From: Pseudonocardia oceani
GTDB lineage: Bacteria > Actinomycetota > Actinomycetes > Mycobacteriales > Pseudonocardiaceae
Reading direction: 5' to 3'
Assembly (NCBI RefSeq): GCF_019263585.2
Contig: NZ_JADQDF010000001.1
Location: 4,278,001-4,342,000, forward strand
DNA: 64,000 bases
Shown: positions 49,363 to 58,376 of the stretch, piece after piece
Position numbering within the stretch: the first letter of the stretch is position 1
How the letters are laid out: the number at the start of each line of letters is the position of its first letter
Made by a program: the position numbers and the translations under genes
The notes under the pieces: generated by a model
Told to the model about the DNA's origin: nothing
Database searches by the model: none
What the model saw: only the letters and a program-made list of their open reading frames with translations

Positions 49363-50267
49363 GACGCCAACTCGTCGCGCAGAACGGCCAGCGCCCGCTC
49401 CGCGTCCTCCCGGTACTTCAACACCGCACCGAGGGTGGCCGCGGCGCCTTCCAGGTCGAGTGTGGCGGAGCCGATGAGCTGGAGCGCCTGTGCCCAGTCG
49501 AGCGACTCGGCCACCCCGGGCGGTTTGATCAGGCCGATCTGCCGGAGCGACGCGACAGCCTCGGCGACCTGGGCGGCCAGCCGCTCGGGCAGCCCGGGCA
49601 ACCTGCTGCGCAGGATCTCGACCTCCCTGCCGACATCGGGGTGGTCGAGCCAGAGGTAGAGGCAGCGGCGCTTGAGCGCGTCGTGCACCTCACGGGTGCG
49701 GTTCGAGGTGAGCACGACCAGCGGCGGCACCGCCGCCCGGATCTCGCCGAGCTCCGGGATGCTCACGGCGTGCTCGGTGAGCACCTCCAGCAGGAACGCC
49801 TCGAACTCGTCGTCGGCGCGGTCGATCTCGTCGATCAGCAGGACGCTGGGCGAGGTCTGCAGGGCCCGCAGGATGGGCCGGGCGAGCAGGAAGCGGGGGT
49901 CGTAGAGGGATGCCTCCACCTGAGCGGCGTCGGGGGAACGCCCGCCGGCGCCGGCGCTCGCCTCCAGCGCACGGAGGTGCAGCAGCTGGCGGGGAAAGTC
50001 CCAGTCGTAGAGCGCCTGGGCGGCGTCGATGCCGTCGTGGCACTGCAGGCGGATCAGCTCGACGCCCAGGACCTGCGCCAGTGCCTGCGCCAGCGCGGTC
50101 TTCCCGGTGCCCGGCTCGCCTTCGCAGAACAGCGGCTTGCCCATCCGCAGCGCCAGGAACGCGGCGGTGGCCAGGTCGTCGTCGGCGAGGTAACCGGTGG
50201 TGGACAGTGCCTTCGCCAGCGCCGTGGGCGAGTCCAGCGCCGGCGGCGGGTCGGGTGGGACGGCCAC
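49359..50267 (-). CDS. coxD: MoxR/CoxD-type AAA+ ATPase
   Basis: 302 residues from GTG 50267. Walker A GEPGTGKTALAQAL is near residue 50, Walker B VLLIDEIDRADDEFEAFLLE, sensor 1 VVLTSNRTRE and arginine finger LKRRCLYLWL follow. MoxR-type chaperones insert metal centres; CoxD is required for the MoCu active site in aerobic CO dehydrogenase. Directly follows the large-subunit gene after 78 bp and is coupled to coxE. Confidence 0.88.
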   Translation of the reverse strand: MAVPPDPPPALDSPTALAKALSTTGYLADDDLATAAFLALRMGKPLFCEGEPGTGKTALAQALAQVLGVELIRLQCHDGIDAAQALYDWDFPRQLLHLRALEASAGAGGRSPDAAQVEASLYDPRFLLARPILRALQTSPSVLLIDEIDRADDEFEAFLLEVLTEHAVSIPELGEIRAAVPPLVVLTSNRTREVHDALKRRCLYLWLDHPDVGREVEILRSRLPGLPERLAAQVAEAVASLRQIGLIKPPGVAESLDWAQALQLIGSATLDLEGAAATLGAVLKYREDAERALAVLRDELAS

Positions 50268-50345
50268 GGGGGTGTCCTCCAGGAGGTGCCGGGCGCGGAC
50301 GGGGCCGAAGCCGCGTCCACGCCCGGTCGGTGGTGGCGGGATCGG

Positions 50346-52772
50346 TCAGGTCTCGTCGGCGCCGATCGAGCCCACGAGCCTGAGCACGTAGTCCGGGGTC
50401 AGCGGGAGCTGCCTGATCTTCGCGCCGAACGGTGCGAGCGCGTCGGCCACCGCGTTGGCGACCGCAGCGGGCGCGGCGATCTGTCCACCCTCACCCATCC
50501 CCTTGATGCCGCCCACGCTGAAGGGCGAGGGCGAGCACAGGCTCAGTACCTCGATCGGCGGGACATCGGTGGAGGTCGGGATGAGGTAGTCCATGTAGGT
50601 CGTCGTCAGCGGTTGGCCGTCGTCGCCGTAGACGAACTGCTCGAACAACGCCCCGCCGACGCCCTGCGTGATCGCGCCCTGGACCTGTGCCTCGACGATC
50701 ATCGGGTTGATCACCGTGCCGCAGTCCTCGACCGCGACGATCCGGTCGAGCGTCACCGTGCCAGTGCCGGCATCGACCTCGGCCAGCACCACGACGCAGC
50801 CGTTGGCGTAGGTCGCGGGCGGGTCGTAGAAGCGGGTGGCGGTCAGCAGAGGCTCCTCCGAGCGCACCTCGGAATCCCAGTACGCCGCGAAGGCGACTTC
50901 GGCCATCGTCCGTGACGTTCCCGGGGCCCCGGACACCGAGATCACCGAGTCCTCGATCGTGAGGTCCTCCGGGTTCGCCTCGAGCATGTTCGCAGCGACC
51001 TTGAGGAGCTGGTCGCGGACGTCGGCGGCGGCCCTGGCCACGGTCGCACCGCCGATCACGGCGCTGCGGCTGGCGTAGGTCCCCAGACCGTAGGGCGCCG
51101 ACCGGGTGTCGCCGTAGATGACCTTGACATCGGCCATGTCGACGCCGAGTCCGTCCGCGGCGATCTGGGCGTAGGCGGTCTCGTGCCCCTGTCCGTGGCA
51201 GGAGGTGCTCACCGCGACGGTCACCGTGCCACCGGGATCGACGGTGACGGTCGAGTTGTCGTGCGACGGAAGCGGGGTGCCGGCCTGGGCCGACGAGTCG
51301 CTGCCCCATGCGGTCTGCTCGACGTAGGAGCTGATTCCGAGGCCGATGTAGCGACCCTGCTCGCGCAGGCTGGCCTGCAGCGCACGGAACGCGGTGTAGT
51401 CGACGGCTTCGGTCGCCAGCTCGAGCGACTCGTGGTAGCTGCCGCTGTCGTAGAGCTGCTCGGTGATCGAGCGGTAGGGCAGCTCGTCGGCGCGCAGCAT
51501 GTTGCGCAACCGGATCTCGACGGGGTCGATGCCGAGTCCGCGGGCGATCTCGTCGACGATGATCTCGCGCACGGTGTTCGCGGCGGTCCAGCCCACGCCG
51601 CGGTAAGCGGCGACGGGACTCTTGTTCGTCAGCGAGGCCGCGACGGTCTCGTCGAACGCGGCGAGTCGGTACGGTCCCGGGAACGACTTCGCCGCCAGGG
51701 CCGGCTCGATCAGGGCACTCTCGGTGTTGAACGAGTACCCGCCGCCGTCGCCGATGAACTCGCCGCGCACCCCGAGCAGAGTGCCGTCGTTCGTCACGGC
51801 GACCTCGAGGTTGATGTACTCCTCCTTGGCCTGCGTGGCGGCCAGCAGGTGCTCGTGCCGGTCCTCGATCCACTTCACCGGTCTGCCCAGCTGCAGAGCG
51901 ATGAACGGGATCGCGATCTCCTCGGGCGAAGTGCACATCTTCTGCCCGAATCCGCCGCCCACCTCCGGGGCGATGACGCGCACGCGGTGCTCGGGCAGGC
52001 TCAGCTGCCCCGCGATGACCGAGCGCAGGAAGTGCGGCATCTGCGTGGACGACCACACGGTCATCTGCTGCTCGGAGCGCTCGTAGTCGGCGAGCACGCC
52101 GCGGGTCTCCATCGGCGCGGCGCCGTAGCGGTTGTGGTGGAAGCGGATGGAGAACGTGCGGTCGGCTGCGGCGAACGCGCTGTCGGTGTCGCCGTGCCGC
52201 TCGGTCTGGCGGTAGATCTCGTTGGTCTTCAGATCCTCGAACAGGAGGGCCGCGTTCGGCGCATTGGCGGCGGCCACGTTGGGCACCGGCGCCAGCAACT
52301 CGTACTCGACGGCTGCGCCGAGCTCCTCGGCGGCGTCCTCGGCCGCGTACCGGTCAGCCGCGACGACCACCGCGACGGCGTCGCCGACGAAGCGGACCTT
52401 GTCGATCGCGATGACGTTCTGCGGCGTCCGCAGCAGGTTGTCCAGCGCGACGTGGTCGATCAGCGGCGGGACCTCGGCCAGGTCCTCGCCGGTGAACACC
52501 CAGACGGATGCGCCGAGCCCGGGGAGCACGGAGGTGTCCACGGAGACGATCCGGGCGTGCGGGTGCGGTGAGCGGACGTAGACGGCGTGCAGCATGCGGG
52601 GGAGGACGAGGTCGGCCACGTAACGGGCGGTGCCCGTGAGGTAGCGGGGGTCCTCGACCCGCTTGGCGCGCTTGCCGATCCACTTGTCCGTGCGGATCTT
52701 CAGGTGGCTGTCGGTGATGCTGGTGGTCGTCGTGGCGGAACCGGGGGTCGTGCCCGGAAGTGTCTCGGTCAT
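50346..52772 (-). CDS. Molybdenum hydroxylase large subunit (CoxL-like, form II active-site loop)
   Basis: 808 residues from ATG 52772. Aldehyde oxidase/xanthine dehydrogenase molybdopterin-binding family: KRVEDPRYLTGTARYVADL, HPHARIVSVDTS, VIAPEVGGGFGQKM, GQGHETAYAQIAADGLGV and the C-terminal GIKGMGEGGQIAAPAAVANA. The active-site loop reads AYRGVGW, close to the AYRGAGR of form II and unlike the AYRCSFR loop that marks true CO dehydrogenase. It therefore probably hydroxylates an N-heterocycle or aldehyde, not CO. It forms the enzyme with the small and medium subunits encoded upstream. Confidence 0.88.
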   Translation of the reverse strand: MTETLPGTTPGSATTTTSITDSHLKIRTDKWIGKRAKRVEDPRYLTGTARYVADLVLPRMLHAVYVRSPHPHARIVSVDTSVLPGLGASVWVFTGEDLAEVPPLIDHVALDNLLRTPQNVIAIDKVRFVGDAVAVVVAADRYAAEDAAEELGAAVEYELLAPVPNVAAANAPNAALLFEDLKTNEIYRQTERHGDTDSAFAAADRTFSIRFHHNRYGAAPMETRGVLADYERSEQQMTVWSSTQMPHFLRSVIAGQLSLPEHRVRVIAPEVGGGFGQKMCTSPEEIAIPFIALQLGRPVKWIEDRHEHLLAATQAKEEYINLEVAVTNDGTLLGVRGEFIGDGGGYSFNTESALIEPALAAKSFPGPYRLAAFDETVAASLTNKSPVAAYRGVGWTAANTVREIIVDEIARGLGIDPVEIRLRNMLRADELPYRSITEQLYDSGSYHESLELATEAVDYTAFRALQASLREQGRYIGLGISSYVEQTAWGSDSSAQAGTPLPSHDNSTVTVDPGGTVTVAVSTSCHGQGHETAYAQIAADGLGVDMADVKVIYGDTRSAPYGLGTYASRSAVIGGATVARAAADVRDQLLKVAANMLEANPEDLTIEDSVISVSGAPGTSRTMAEVAFAAYWDSEVRSEEPLLTATRFYDPPATYANGCVVVLAEVDAGTGTVTLDRIVAVEDCGTVINPMIVEAQVQGAITQGVGGALFEQFVYGDDGQPLTTTYMDYLIPTSTDVPPIEVLSLCSPSPFSVGGIKGMGEGGQIAAPAAVANAVADALAPFGAKIRQLPLTPDYVLRLVGSIGADET

Positions 52773-52811
52773 GGGGTGGGGTCCTTCCCCTGAAGGGGCA
52801 GCGGTCGGGGG

Positions 52812-53318
52812 TCAGGAGGCCTGGACGTCGGTTCTCGCGGCCTTCCCCGCGGCGGCTGCAGCCGCGACGGAGCGGACGATGTTGGTGTAACCGGTGCAGC
52901 GGCAGAGGTTGCCGTTGAGCCCGACCCGGATCTCGGTGTCGGTGGGATCGGGGTTCTCGGCGAGCATCGCGTGCGTCGTCATCAACATGCCCGCGGTGCA
53001 GAAGCCGCACTGCAGGCCGTGGTTGTCGGTGAAGGCCTGCTGGACGTGGTCGAGCTTGCCGTCGTCGGCGAGGCCCTCGACCGTGGCGATCTCGGCATCC
53101 TCGACCTGGACGGCGAAGATGAGGCACGACCGGACGGCGGCGCCGTCGAGCAGCACCGTGCAGGCACCACAGACGCCGTGTTCGCAGCCGAGCTTCGTAC
53201 CGGTGAGCCCGACGTCGTCGCGGAGCACGTCGGCGAGCGTGCGTCGGGATTCGGCGAGCACGTCGTGGGTCTCGCCGTTGACCGTCAGGCTGACCACGTT
53301 CTTGGGGTTCGTCGTCAT
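52812..53318 (-). CDS. Molybdenum hydroxylase [2Fe-2S] small subunit
   Basis: 168 residues from ATG 53318. N-terminal plant-ferredoxin-like cluster motif KLGCEHGVCGACTVLLDG and C-terminal cluster motif GLQCGFCTAGMLM with GNLCRCTGYTNIV hold the two [2Fe-2S] clusters. It passes electrons from the Mo site to the FAD subunit. Position between the FAD and Mo subunit genes, on one transcript. The C-terminus has a poly-Ala run (AAAAAAAGKAA). Confidence 0.95.
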   Translation of the reverse strand: MTTNPKNVVSLTVNGETHDVLAESRRTLADVLRDDVGLTGTKLGCEHGVCGACTVLLDGAAVRSCLIFAVQVEDAEIATVEGLADDGKLDHVQQAFTDNHGLQCGFCTAGMLMTTHAMLAENPDPTDTEIRVGLNGNLCRCTGYTNIVRSVAAAAAAGKAARTDVQAS

Positions 53319-53348
53319 CGGATTTCGTCTCCTTCGTGAATGCCGCGG

Positions 53349-54221
53349 TCAGGCAGCGGCGCGGTCGAGCGAGGTGCGGATTCCGCGCGAGAACAGAACA
53401 CCCGCGACGTGGCGGCGGTACTCGGCGCTGCCGTGGATGTCGCCCGCCGGAGTCAGCGCCGCGGAAACGGCTTCGGCGCCCGAACGGACCAGGTCGTCGT
53501 CGACGTCGCCAGCTGCGGTGCCGACGAGCAGGCGCTCGGCGGCGGCGATGCGCTGCGGGGTGCCGCCGCCGCCGAAGACCGTGACGCGGGCGTCGGTGAC
53601 GGCGCCCGCGACGAGCGTGACCAGCGTGATCACGCCGATGATCGCGAAGTCACCGTGCCGCCGGGTGACCTCGTCGAACGACCATCCGGTGCCCGGTTGC
53701 GGGACCGTGAACGTCACCGCGGTGGCGATCTCGTTCGCCTCGAGCGTGGTGGTCAGGTAGGAGTCGAAGAAGTCGGCGGCCTCGATCGTGCGGGTGCCCG
53801 CCGGGCTCTGCGCCGTGACCGTGCCGCCCAGGGTGGCGAACACGGCCGGCAGCTCCGCGGCCGGGTCGGCGTGGCAGAGGCTGCCGACGACCGTGCCGCG
53901 GTTGCGGATCTGCGGGTGCCCGACGTGCCCGAGCGCGGCACCGATCAGCGGGATCGCGGTGGCGACGCCCGCCGATGTCTCGACGTCGTGCTGGCGTGCC
54001 GTGGCCCCGATCGTGATGCCCCGAGGACCGGCGTCGACGGTGTTCAGGCCGGGAATGCGGTTGAGATCGACCAGGCTGCTCGGGTTCGCCAGCCGCAGGT
54101 TCATCATCGGGACCAGGCTCTGCCCCCCGGAGATGACCTTGGCGTCGGCATCCGAATCGAGCAGCCCGACGGCTTCCTCGACGCTGCGACAGGCGTGGTG
54201 GGTGAAGGGAGGTGGTTTCAT
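53349..54221 (-). CDS. Molybdenum hydroxylase FAD-binding medium subunit
   Basis: 290 residues from ATG 54221. FAD-binding PCMH fold: AKVISGGQSLVPMMNLRLANP and a second GHPQIRNRGTVVGSLCHADPAAELPAVF in shorter parts. First gene of the M-S-L-D-E-F operon. The gene is preceded by an AT-rich promoter region with a TTGACA box at 54379-54384. Confidence 0.94.
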   Translation of the reverse strand: MKPPPFTHHACRSVEEAVGLLDSDADAKVISGGQSLVPMMNLRLANPSSLVDLNRIPGLNTVDAGPRGITIGATARQHDVETSAGVATAIPLIGAALGHVGHPQIRNRGTVVGSLCHADPAAELPAVFATLGGTVTAQSPAGTRTIEAADFFDSYLTTTLEANEIATAVTFTVPQPGTGWSFDEVTRRHGDFAIIGVITLVTLVAGAVTDARVTVFGGGGTPQRIAAAERLLVGTAAGDVDDDLVRSGAEAVSAALTPAGDIHGSAEYRRHVAGVLFSRGIRTSLDRAAA

Positions 54222-54378
54222 CGGTTTCCCATCGGGGAGAGAGCGTCGTGGTGGAGGTGCGCGTGCGGGGCGGCGATCAGAGTGCTCTGAGCGTAGGAGT
54301 GCACCGGGGGGGCATCTTCGGAACTCCCGCCGAATGGTTCGGCGAACTTGGCTGATCTGCACAAGACGGTCGAAATTT

Positions 54379-54393
54379 GTCAACGCAGCGTTT
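54379..54393 (-). promoter_or_regulatory. TTGACA box and overlapping palindrome upstream of the first Mo-hydroxylase operon
   Basis: On the minus strand a perfect TTGACA occurs at 54384-54379, with a weak CAGATC-like -10 about 18 bp on. AACGCAGCGTT (54383-54393) is a perfect palindrome overlapping the -35 end, so a regulator could block polymerase there. The surroundings are unusually AT-rich for this window. Confidence 0.5.
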
Positions 54394-54464
54394 TGTGGAT
54401 ATTGCCAATCGATGACGGAGGGCAGATGCGGGAGAAGGCCTGCCGGAGGTGTGCGCGACAAGAT

Positions 54465-54640
54465 CCTCGTGAGTCGAGGAGTGCACAGATGCGCGGGACA
54501 CGGTGAACTCGATGATCGAGATCCGGGCCGCTGGATCAGCTCGTGGCCGGCGCGCGGCGGTCTCGCCCTGACCGGACGGCGGTTCCTCCCGCAGATGGTC
54601 AGAGCTGTCCTCGGGTACGGCGTTCGAGGAGGCCCCCCGG
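54465..54640 (+). mobile_element. Decayed left end of an IS256-family element
   Basis: AAGATCCTCGTGAGTCGAGG followed by AGTGCACAGATG matches the same stretch upstream of and including the start codon of the intact IS (44869-44900) at about 27 of 32 positions. The following 150 bp keep the order of coding segments (ACGGTGAACTCGATGATC, GCCCTGACCGGACGGCGG, CAGATGGTCAGAGCTGTCC) but with indels and stops. The rest of the element is absent. Confidence 0.7.
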
Positions 54641-54713
54641 ATCGTCCACCGCGACGCCGCGAACGGCCGCGGATCCCGTCCGGTGGTGCGGTGCCGGTCG
54701 TCGGAGAGGGCCG

Positions 54714-55178
54714 TCAGGACCGGGAGGCGCGCAGCACCGCTGCGACGATCTTCTGGTAGCCGGTGCACCGGCACAGGTTCCCGGCCAGGGCCACGCGCAC
54801 CTGCTCCTCATCCGGTCGGGGGACGCTTTCGAGCAGCGCGGTGGCCGACACGACGATCCCCGGCGTGCAGAAGCCGCACTGAACCCCGCCTGCGGCGAGC
54901 AGCTCGCGCTGCACCGGGTCCAGGGCCTCGGGGTCGCCGATGCCCTCGACGGTGGTGACCTCGAACCCGTCGGCCTGGACGGCCAGGTAGGAACAGGAGT
55001 TCACCGGGCTGCCGTTCAGCAGCACCATGCAGGCGCCGCACTCGGAGTCGTCACAGCCCTCCTTCGGGCCGGTCACCCCGAGGTTGGTGCGCAGCACCGA
55101 CAGCAGCGTCCGGTGCGGATCGAGGTGCGCGGTCGACCGGACACCGTTGACGACCAGGGTCACGGGAACGGGTGTCAT
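54714..55178 (-). CDS. Second molybdenum hydroxylase [2Fe-2S] small subunit
   Basis: 154 residues from ATG 55178, overlapping the medium-subunit stop. Cluster motifs GCDDSECGACMVLLNG and VQCGFCTPGIVV with GNLCRCTGYQKIV are intact. Last gene of the second operon. It differs from the first small subunit by lacking the Ala-rich tail. It ends about 70 bp beyond the IS256 remnant. Confidence 0.94.
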   Translation of the reverse strand: MTPVPVTLVVNGVRSTAHLDPHRTLLSVLRTNLGVTGPKEGCDDSECGACMVLLNGSPVNSCSYLAVQADGFEVTTVEGIGDPEALDPVQRELLAAGGVQCGFCTPGIVVSATALLESVPRPDEEQVRVALAGNLCRCTGYQKIVAAVLRASRS

Positions 55179-56071
55179 GGGGTCCTCCCGGTGAGGGCGT
55201 CTCCGGCGGCGCCGGCACGGTGGGTGGCGGTGGTCAGGGCCCTGGCCACCAGGACGGCGACCATCGCTCCGCGGTACTCCGCGCCGGCCCGGACGTCGCT
55301 GATCGGTCGCACCGCGGCTCTGGCCAGCGCCCCCGCGCGCGCGAAGGTCTCCGGATGCGGGTGGTGGCCGAGCAGCAGGTCTGCGGCCTCGGACACCCGG
55401 ACACAGGTCGGGGCGACCGCGGTGAGCGCGATCGCCGCCGCAGCCACCCGCCCGTCCGACGCCAACGTGACCGCGGCGGCCGCGCCGACGATGGCGATCT
55501 CCATCGCGCGCCGGTGCTCCAACCGGACGTAGGCGCTGCCCGAGCGCGGCGGCAGCGGCGGCAGGTGCACCCCCACCAGCAGCTCGTCGGCCTCCGCAGC
55601 GGTGCGGGCCGGACCGCGGAACAGCTGGCCGACCGGCAGCGACCGGGCACCGCCTTCCCGCCGCAGCTCGACAGTGGCATCGAGCACCAGCAGCGGCGAC
55701 CCGGTGTCCATCGCGGGGGAGCCGTTCATCAGGTTCCCGCCCAGGGTGCCCGTCGCGCGGGTGGCGGGGGAGCCGACCATCGCGGCGGCGTCGCTGAGCG
55801 CCGACCACCGCTCCCGGATCGCCGGATCGGTCGCGAGCCAGGCATGTGTGGTGGCGGCACCCAGTGTCGCGCCGGCAGCGGTCACGTGACGGTGGCGCAG
55901 CTCGTCGACGCGGTGCAGCGCAACGAGTGAATCGGGAAGCGGCTGCTTGCCGACCCGGGCCGCGACGACCAGATCGGTGCCGCCCGCGACCGGGTGCGTG
56001 CCTGGCCGGTCGGCGAGCAGCCCGAGCACCTCGGACAGCGTCGTGGGGGCGGCGTAGGTCCGGTCACCCAT
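55175..56071 (-). CDS. Second molybdenum hydroxylase FAD-binding medium subunit
   Basis: 298 residues from ATG 56071, overlapping the large-subunit stop. FAD-binding segments HPVAGGTDLVVAARVGKQPL and GSPATRATGTLGGNLMNGSP are present. Together with the large and small subunits it makes the second heterotrimeric hydroxylase of the window. Confidence 0.93.
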   Translation of the reverse strand: MGDRTYAAPTTLSEVLGLLADRPGTHPVAGGTDLVVAARVGKQPLPDSLVALHRVDELRHRHVTAAGATLGAATTHAWLATDPAIRERWSALSDAAAMVGSPATRATGTLGGNLMNGSPAMDTGSPLLVLDATVELRREGGARSLPVGQLFRGPARTAAEADELLVGVHLPPLPPRSGSAYVRLEHRRAMEIAIVGAAAAVTLASDGRVAAAAIALTAVAPTCVRVSEAADLLLGHHPHPETFARAGALARAAVRPISDVRAGAEYRGAMVAVLVARALTTATHRAGAAGDALTGRTP

Positions 56072-58376
56072 GGTGGTGCCCGGCCTCCGGGACGGCGCCG
56101 CGTCCTCGCTCCGGATCCTGCAGGACCGCCCACACGCGCTCGGCCGTCATCGGCAGCGTGCGGACCCTGCGCCCGGTGGCTGCGGCGATCGCGTTGCCGA
56201 TGGCCGCCGTGGTGCCCACGACGGTGGGTTCGCCGACCGCCTTCGCACCGTACGGTCCGCCCTGATCGACGGGATCGTCGAGGAATTCGCTGACGATCCG
56301 TGGCGCGTCGGCCGTGGTGACCAGCTTGTAGCCGAGCAGACCGGGGTTGAGCTGGTGTCCGCCCGCGTACTTGCTCCCCTCCAGCAGTGCCATCCCCATC
56401 GCCTGGACGACGCCGCCTTCGACCTGGCCCTCGGTCCCGATCGGGTTCAGCACGCGGCCGAACTCGTGCACGGCCACGACCTCGGGAACGGTGGTGACTC
56501 CGGTGTCGGGATCGACCCGCACCCGCGCGACGTTGCAGAAGAACGACGGGGCCGAGAACGCGGAGTAGCCGAGTCTGCCGCCGCAACCGCTCACGTCGTG
56601 CTCGGGCAGCGGGGGCGGGGTGCCGGAGCCGCTGCCGATCAGCTGCGACCAGTTCGCCAGCTCGGCGATCGAGAGCGACCGGTCGGGCAGCCCGCGGACC
56701 CGCACCCTGCCCTCGGCCAGCTCCAGGTCGGACCGATCGATCTCCAGGCGTTCGGCGGCGAGGTCGAGCAGCTTGTCCCGGACCTCCCGCGCGGCCTCGA
56801 CGACGGCCCGGCCGTTGTTAAACGTCGTCTGGCTGCCCGCGCTGCCGATGTCGAACGGCCCGGAGTCGGTGTCCTGGTACAGCACCGAGAACGACTCCGG
56901 CGCCATGCCGAGCTCCTCGGCCGCCAGCAGCGGCAGCCCCATCACCGAGCCGCTGCCGTTCTCCTGGGCGCCGGTGATGATCGTGCCGGTCCCGTCCGGG
57001 TTGAGCTTGAGGTAGGCCCCCGACGGGACGGACAGGCTGAACCACCATCCGACCGCGATCCCGAGCCCCTCGTCCGGCCCGGTGTGCCCACTGCGCGTGG
57101 CCAGCTCCACGGCCCGGTCGAGACACTCCACGGCACTGGTGCTGACGAATCGCTGCCCGGTCTGCCCGGTGTCCCCAGTCCGCACGAGGTTCCGCCGCCG
57201 GAACTCGACCGGATCGAGCCCGACCATGGCCGCCAGCTCGTCGGTGTGCTGCTCCACCGCCCAGCAGGTCTGCGGGCCGCCAGGGGCGCGCACGCTGCCA
57301 GCCGGCGTCCGGTTCGTGTAGACGGTGTGCACCTCGGCGTGCAGGTGCGGAATCCGGTACGGCCCCGCGACCATCATCAGCCCGATCTCGGTAGCGAACA
57401 GCGCGTCGCCGCAGTAGGCACCCGAGTCGAGCACCAGCCGGGCTCGACGGGCGGTGATGGTTCCATCGCGGCGCACCCCGGTCGTCAGCTCGATCCGGGT
57501 CGCGTGTCGGACCTTGTCGGTGGCCAGGAACTCCTCGCGCCTGCTGAACACCAGCCGGACCGGTCTGCGGGTGGCCCTGGCGAGCAGCGCGACGTGGGCC
57601 TCGAAGTGGAAGTCGCACTTGCCGCCGAACCCACCACCCAGGTGCGGCACGATGACCCGGATGTCGCTCTGCGGGATCTGCAGGGTCTCCGCTACGCCGG
57701 CGCGGGCCGGGAACGGGACCTGGCTGGTGCTCCAGATCGTGACCGCGGAACCCTGCCACTGTGCAACGACGGCGTGCGGCTCGATCGGGACCGCGTGCAC
57801 CATGTCGCTGGTGTAGGTCTCGGTGAGCGTCAGCTCGGCTGCGGCGAAGCCGGCCTCCACGTCCCCCTTCACCGAGGTCATGTGCCCGCAGTCGTTGGGC
57901 CCGCGCTCCACACCGGCCGTCGTCGCGTAGCCGGCCCAGCCCGCGTGCACCGGCTGGGCCGCCGGGTCCAGCGCGGCCTCGACATCGATGGTGGGGGCCA
58001 GATCCTCGTAGACGACGTGGACGGCGGCCGCGGCCGCTGCCGCGTGCTCGGCCGTGTCGGCGGCGACGGCCGCGATGATCTCGGCCTCGAACCGGACGAC
58101 GTCGGTCGCGAACAGGGTGCGGTCCTTGACGAACATGCCGTAGCGGACGGGTGGGGCGTCGGCCGCGGTCAGCACGGCGTGCACGCCCGGCAGCGCAGCC
58201 GCCGCGCCGGTGTCGATCGAGAGGATCCGCGCGTGCGGGCGGCCCGCGTAGACGAACGCGGCGTGCAGCAGGCCGGTGAAGGCCAGGTCTGCGGTGTAGA
58301 GGGCTTCGCCTCGCACCTTGGCCGGCCCGTCGCGCCGGACGATCCGACGGCCGAGCACCGTGAACGGTGTGGTCAC
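56064..58376 (-). CDS. Second molybdenum hydroxylase large subunit, non-CODH
   Basis: 770 residues from GTG 58376, overlapping the HyuA-like stop. Family motifs: RRDGPAKVRGEALYTADL, PHARILSIDT, PHLGGGFGGKCDFHFEAHVA in parts, TCWAVEQHTDELAAMVGLDP, and a C-terminal YGAKAVGEPTVVGTTAAIGN. The active-site loop GSVRAPGGPQ differs both from AYRCSFR (CO dehydrogenase) and from AYRGAGR. The enzyme likely hydroxylates a carbon next to nitrogen in a ring, as xanthine or nicotinate dehydrogenases do. It is co-translated with ring-amide hydrolysing proteins. Confidence 0.9.
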   Translation of the reverse strand: MTTPFTVLGRRIVRRDGPAKVRGEALYTADLAFTGLLHAAFVYAGRPHARILSIDTGAAAALPGVHAVLTAADAPPVRYGMFVKDRTLFATDVVRFEAEIIAAVAADTAEHAAAAAAAVHVVYEDLAPTIDVEAALDPAAQPVHAGWAGYATTAGVERGPNDCGHMTSVKGDVEAGFAAAELTLTETYTSDMVHAVPIEPHAVVAQWQGSAVTIWSTSQVPFPARAGVAETLQIPQSDIRVIVPHLGGGFGGKCDFHFEAHVALLARATRRPVRLVFSRREEFLATDKVRHATRIELTTGVRRDGTITARRARLVLDSGAYCGDALFATEIGLMMVAGPYRIPHLHAEVHTVYTNRTPAGSVRAPGGPQTCWAVEQHTDELAAMVGLDPVEFRRRNLVRTGDTGQTGQRFVSTSAVECLDRAVELATRSGHTGPDEGLGIAVGWWFSLSVPSGAYLKLNPDGTGTIITGAQENGSGSVMGLPLLAAEELGMAPESFSVLYQDTDSGPFDIGSAGSQTTFNNGRAVVEAAREVRDKLLDLAAERLEIDRSDLELAEGRVRVRGLPDRSLSIAELANWSQLIGSGSGTPPPLPEHDVSGCGGRLGYSAFSAPSFFCNVARVRVDPDTGVTTVPEVVAVHEFGRVLNPIGTEGQVEGGVVQAMGMALLEGSKYAGGHQLNPGLLGYKLVTTADAPRIVSEFLDDPVDQGGPYGAKAVGEPTVVGTTAAIGNAIAAATGRRVRTLPMTAERVWAVLQDPERGRGAVPEAGHHHG

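Noticed and set aside
50346..54221. Aerobic CO dehydrogenase
   Set aside because: The diagnostic AYRCSFR loop is absent; AYRGVGW is form II-like.
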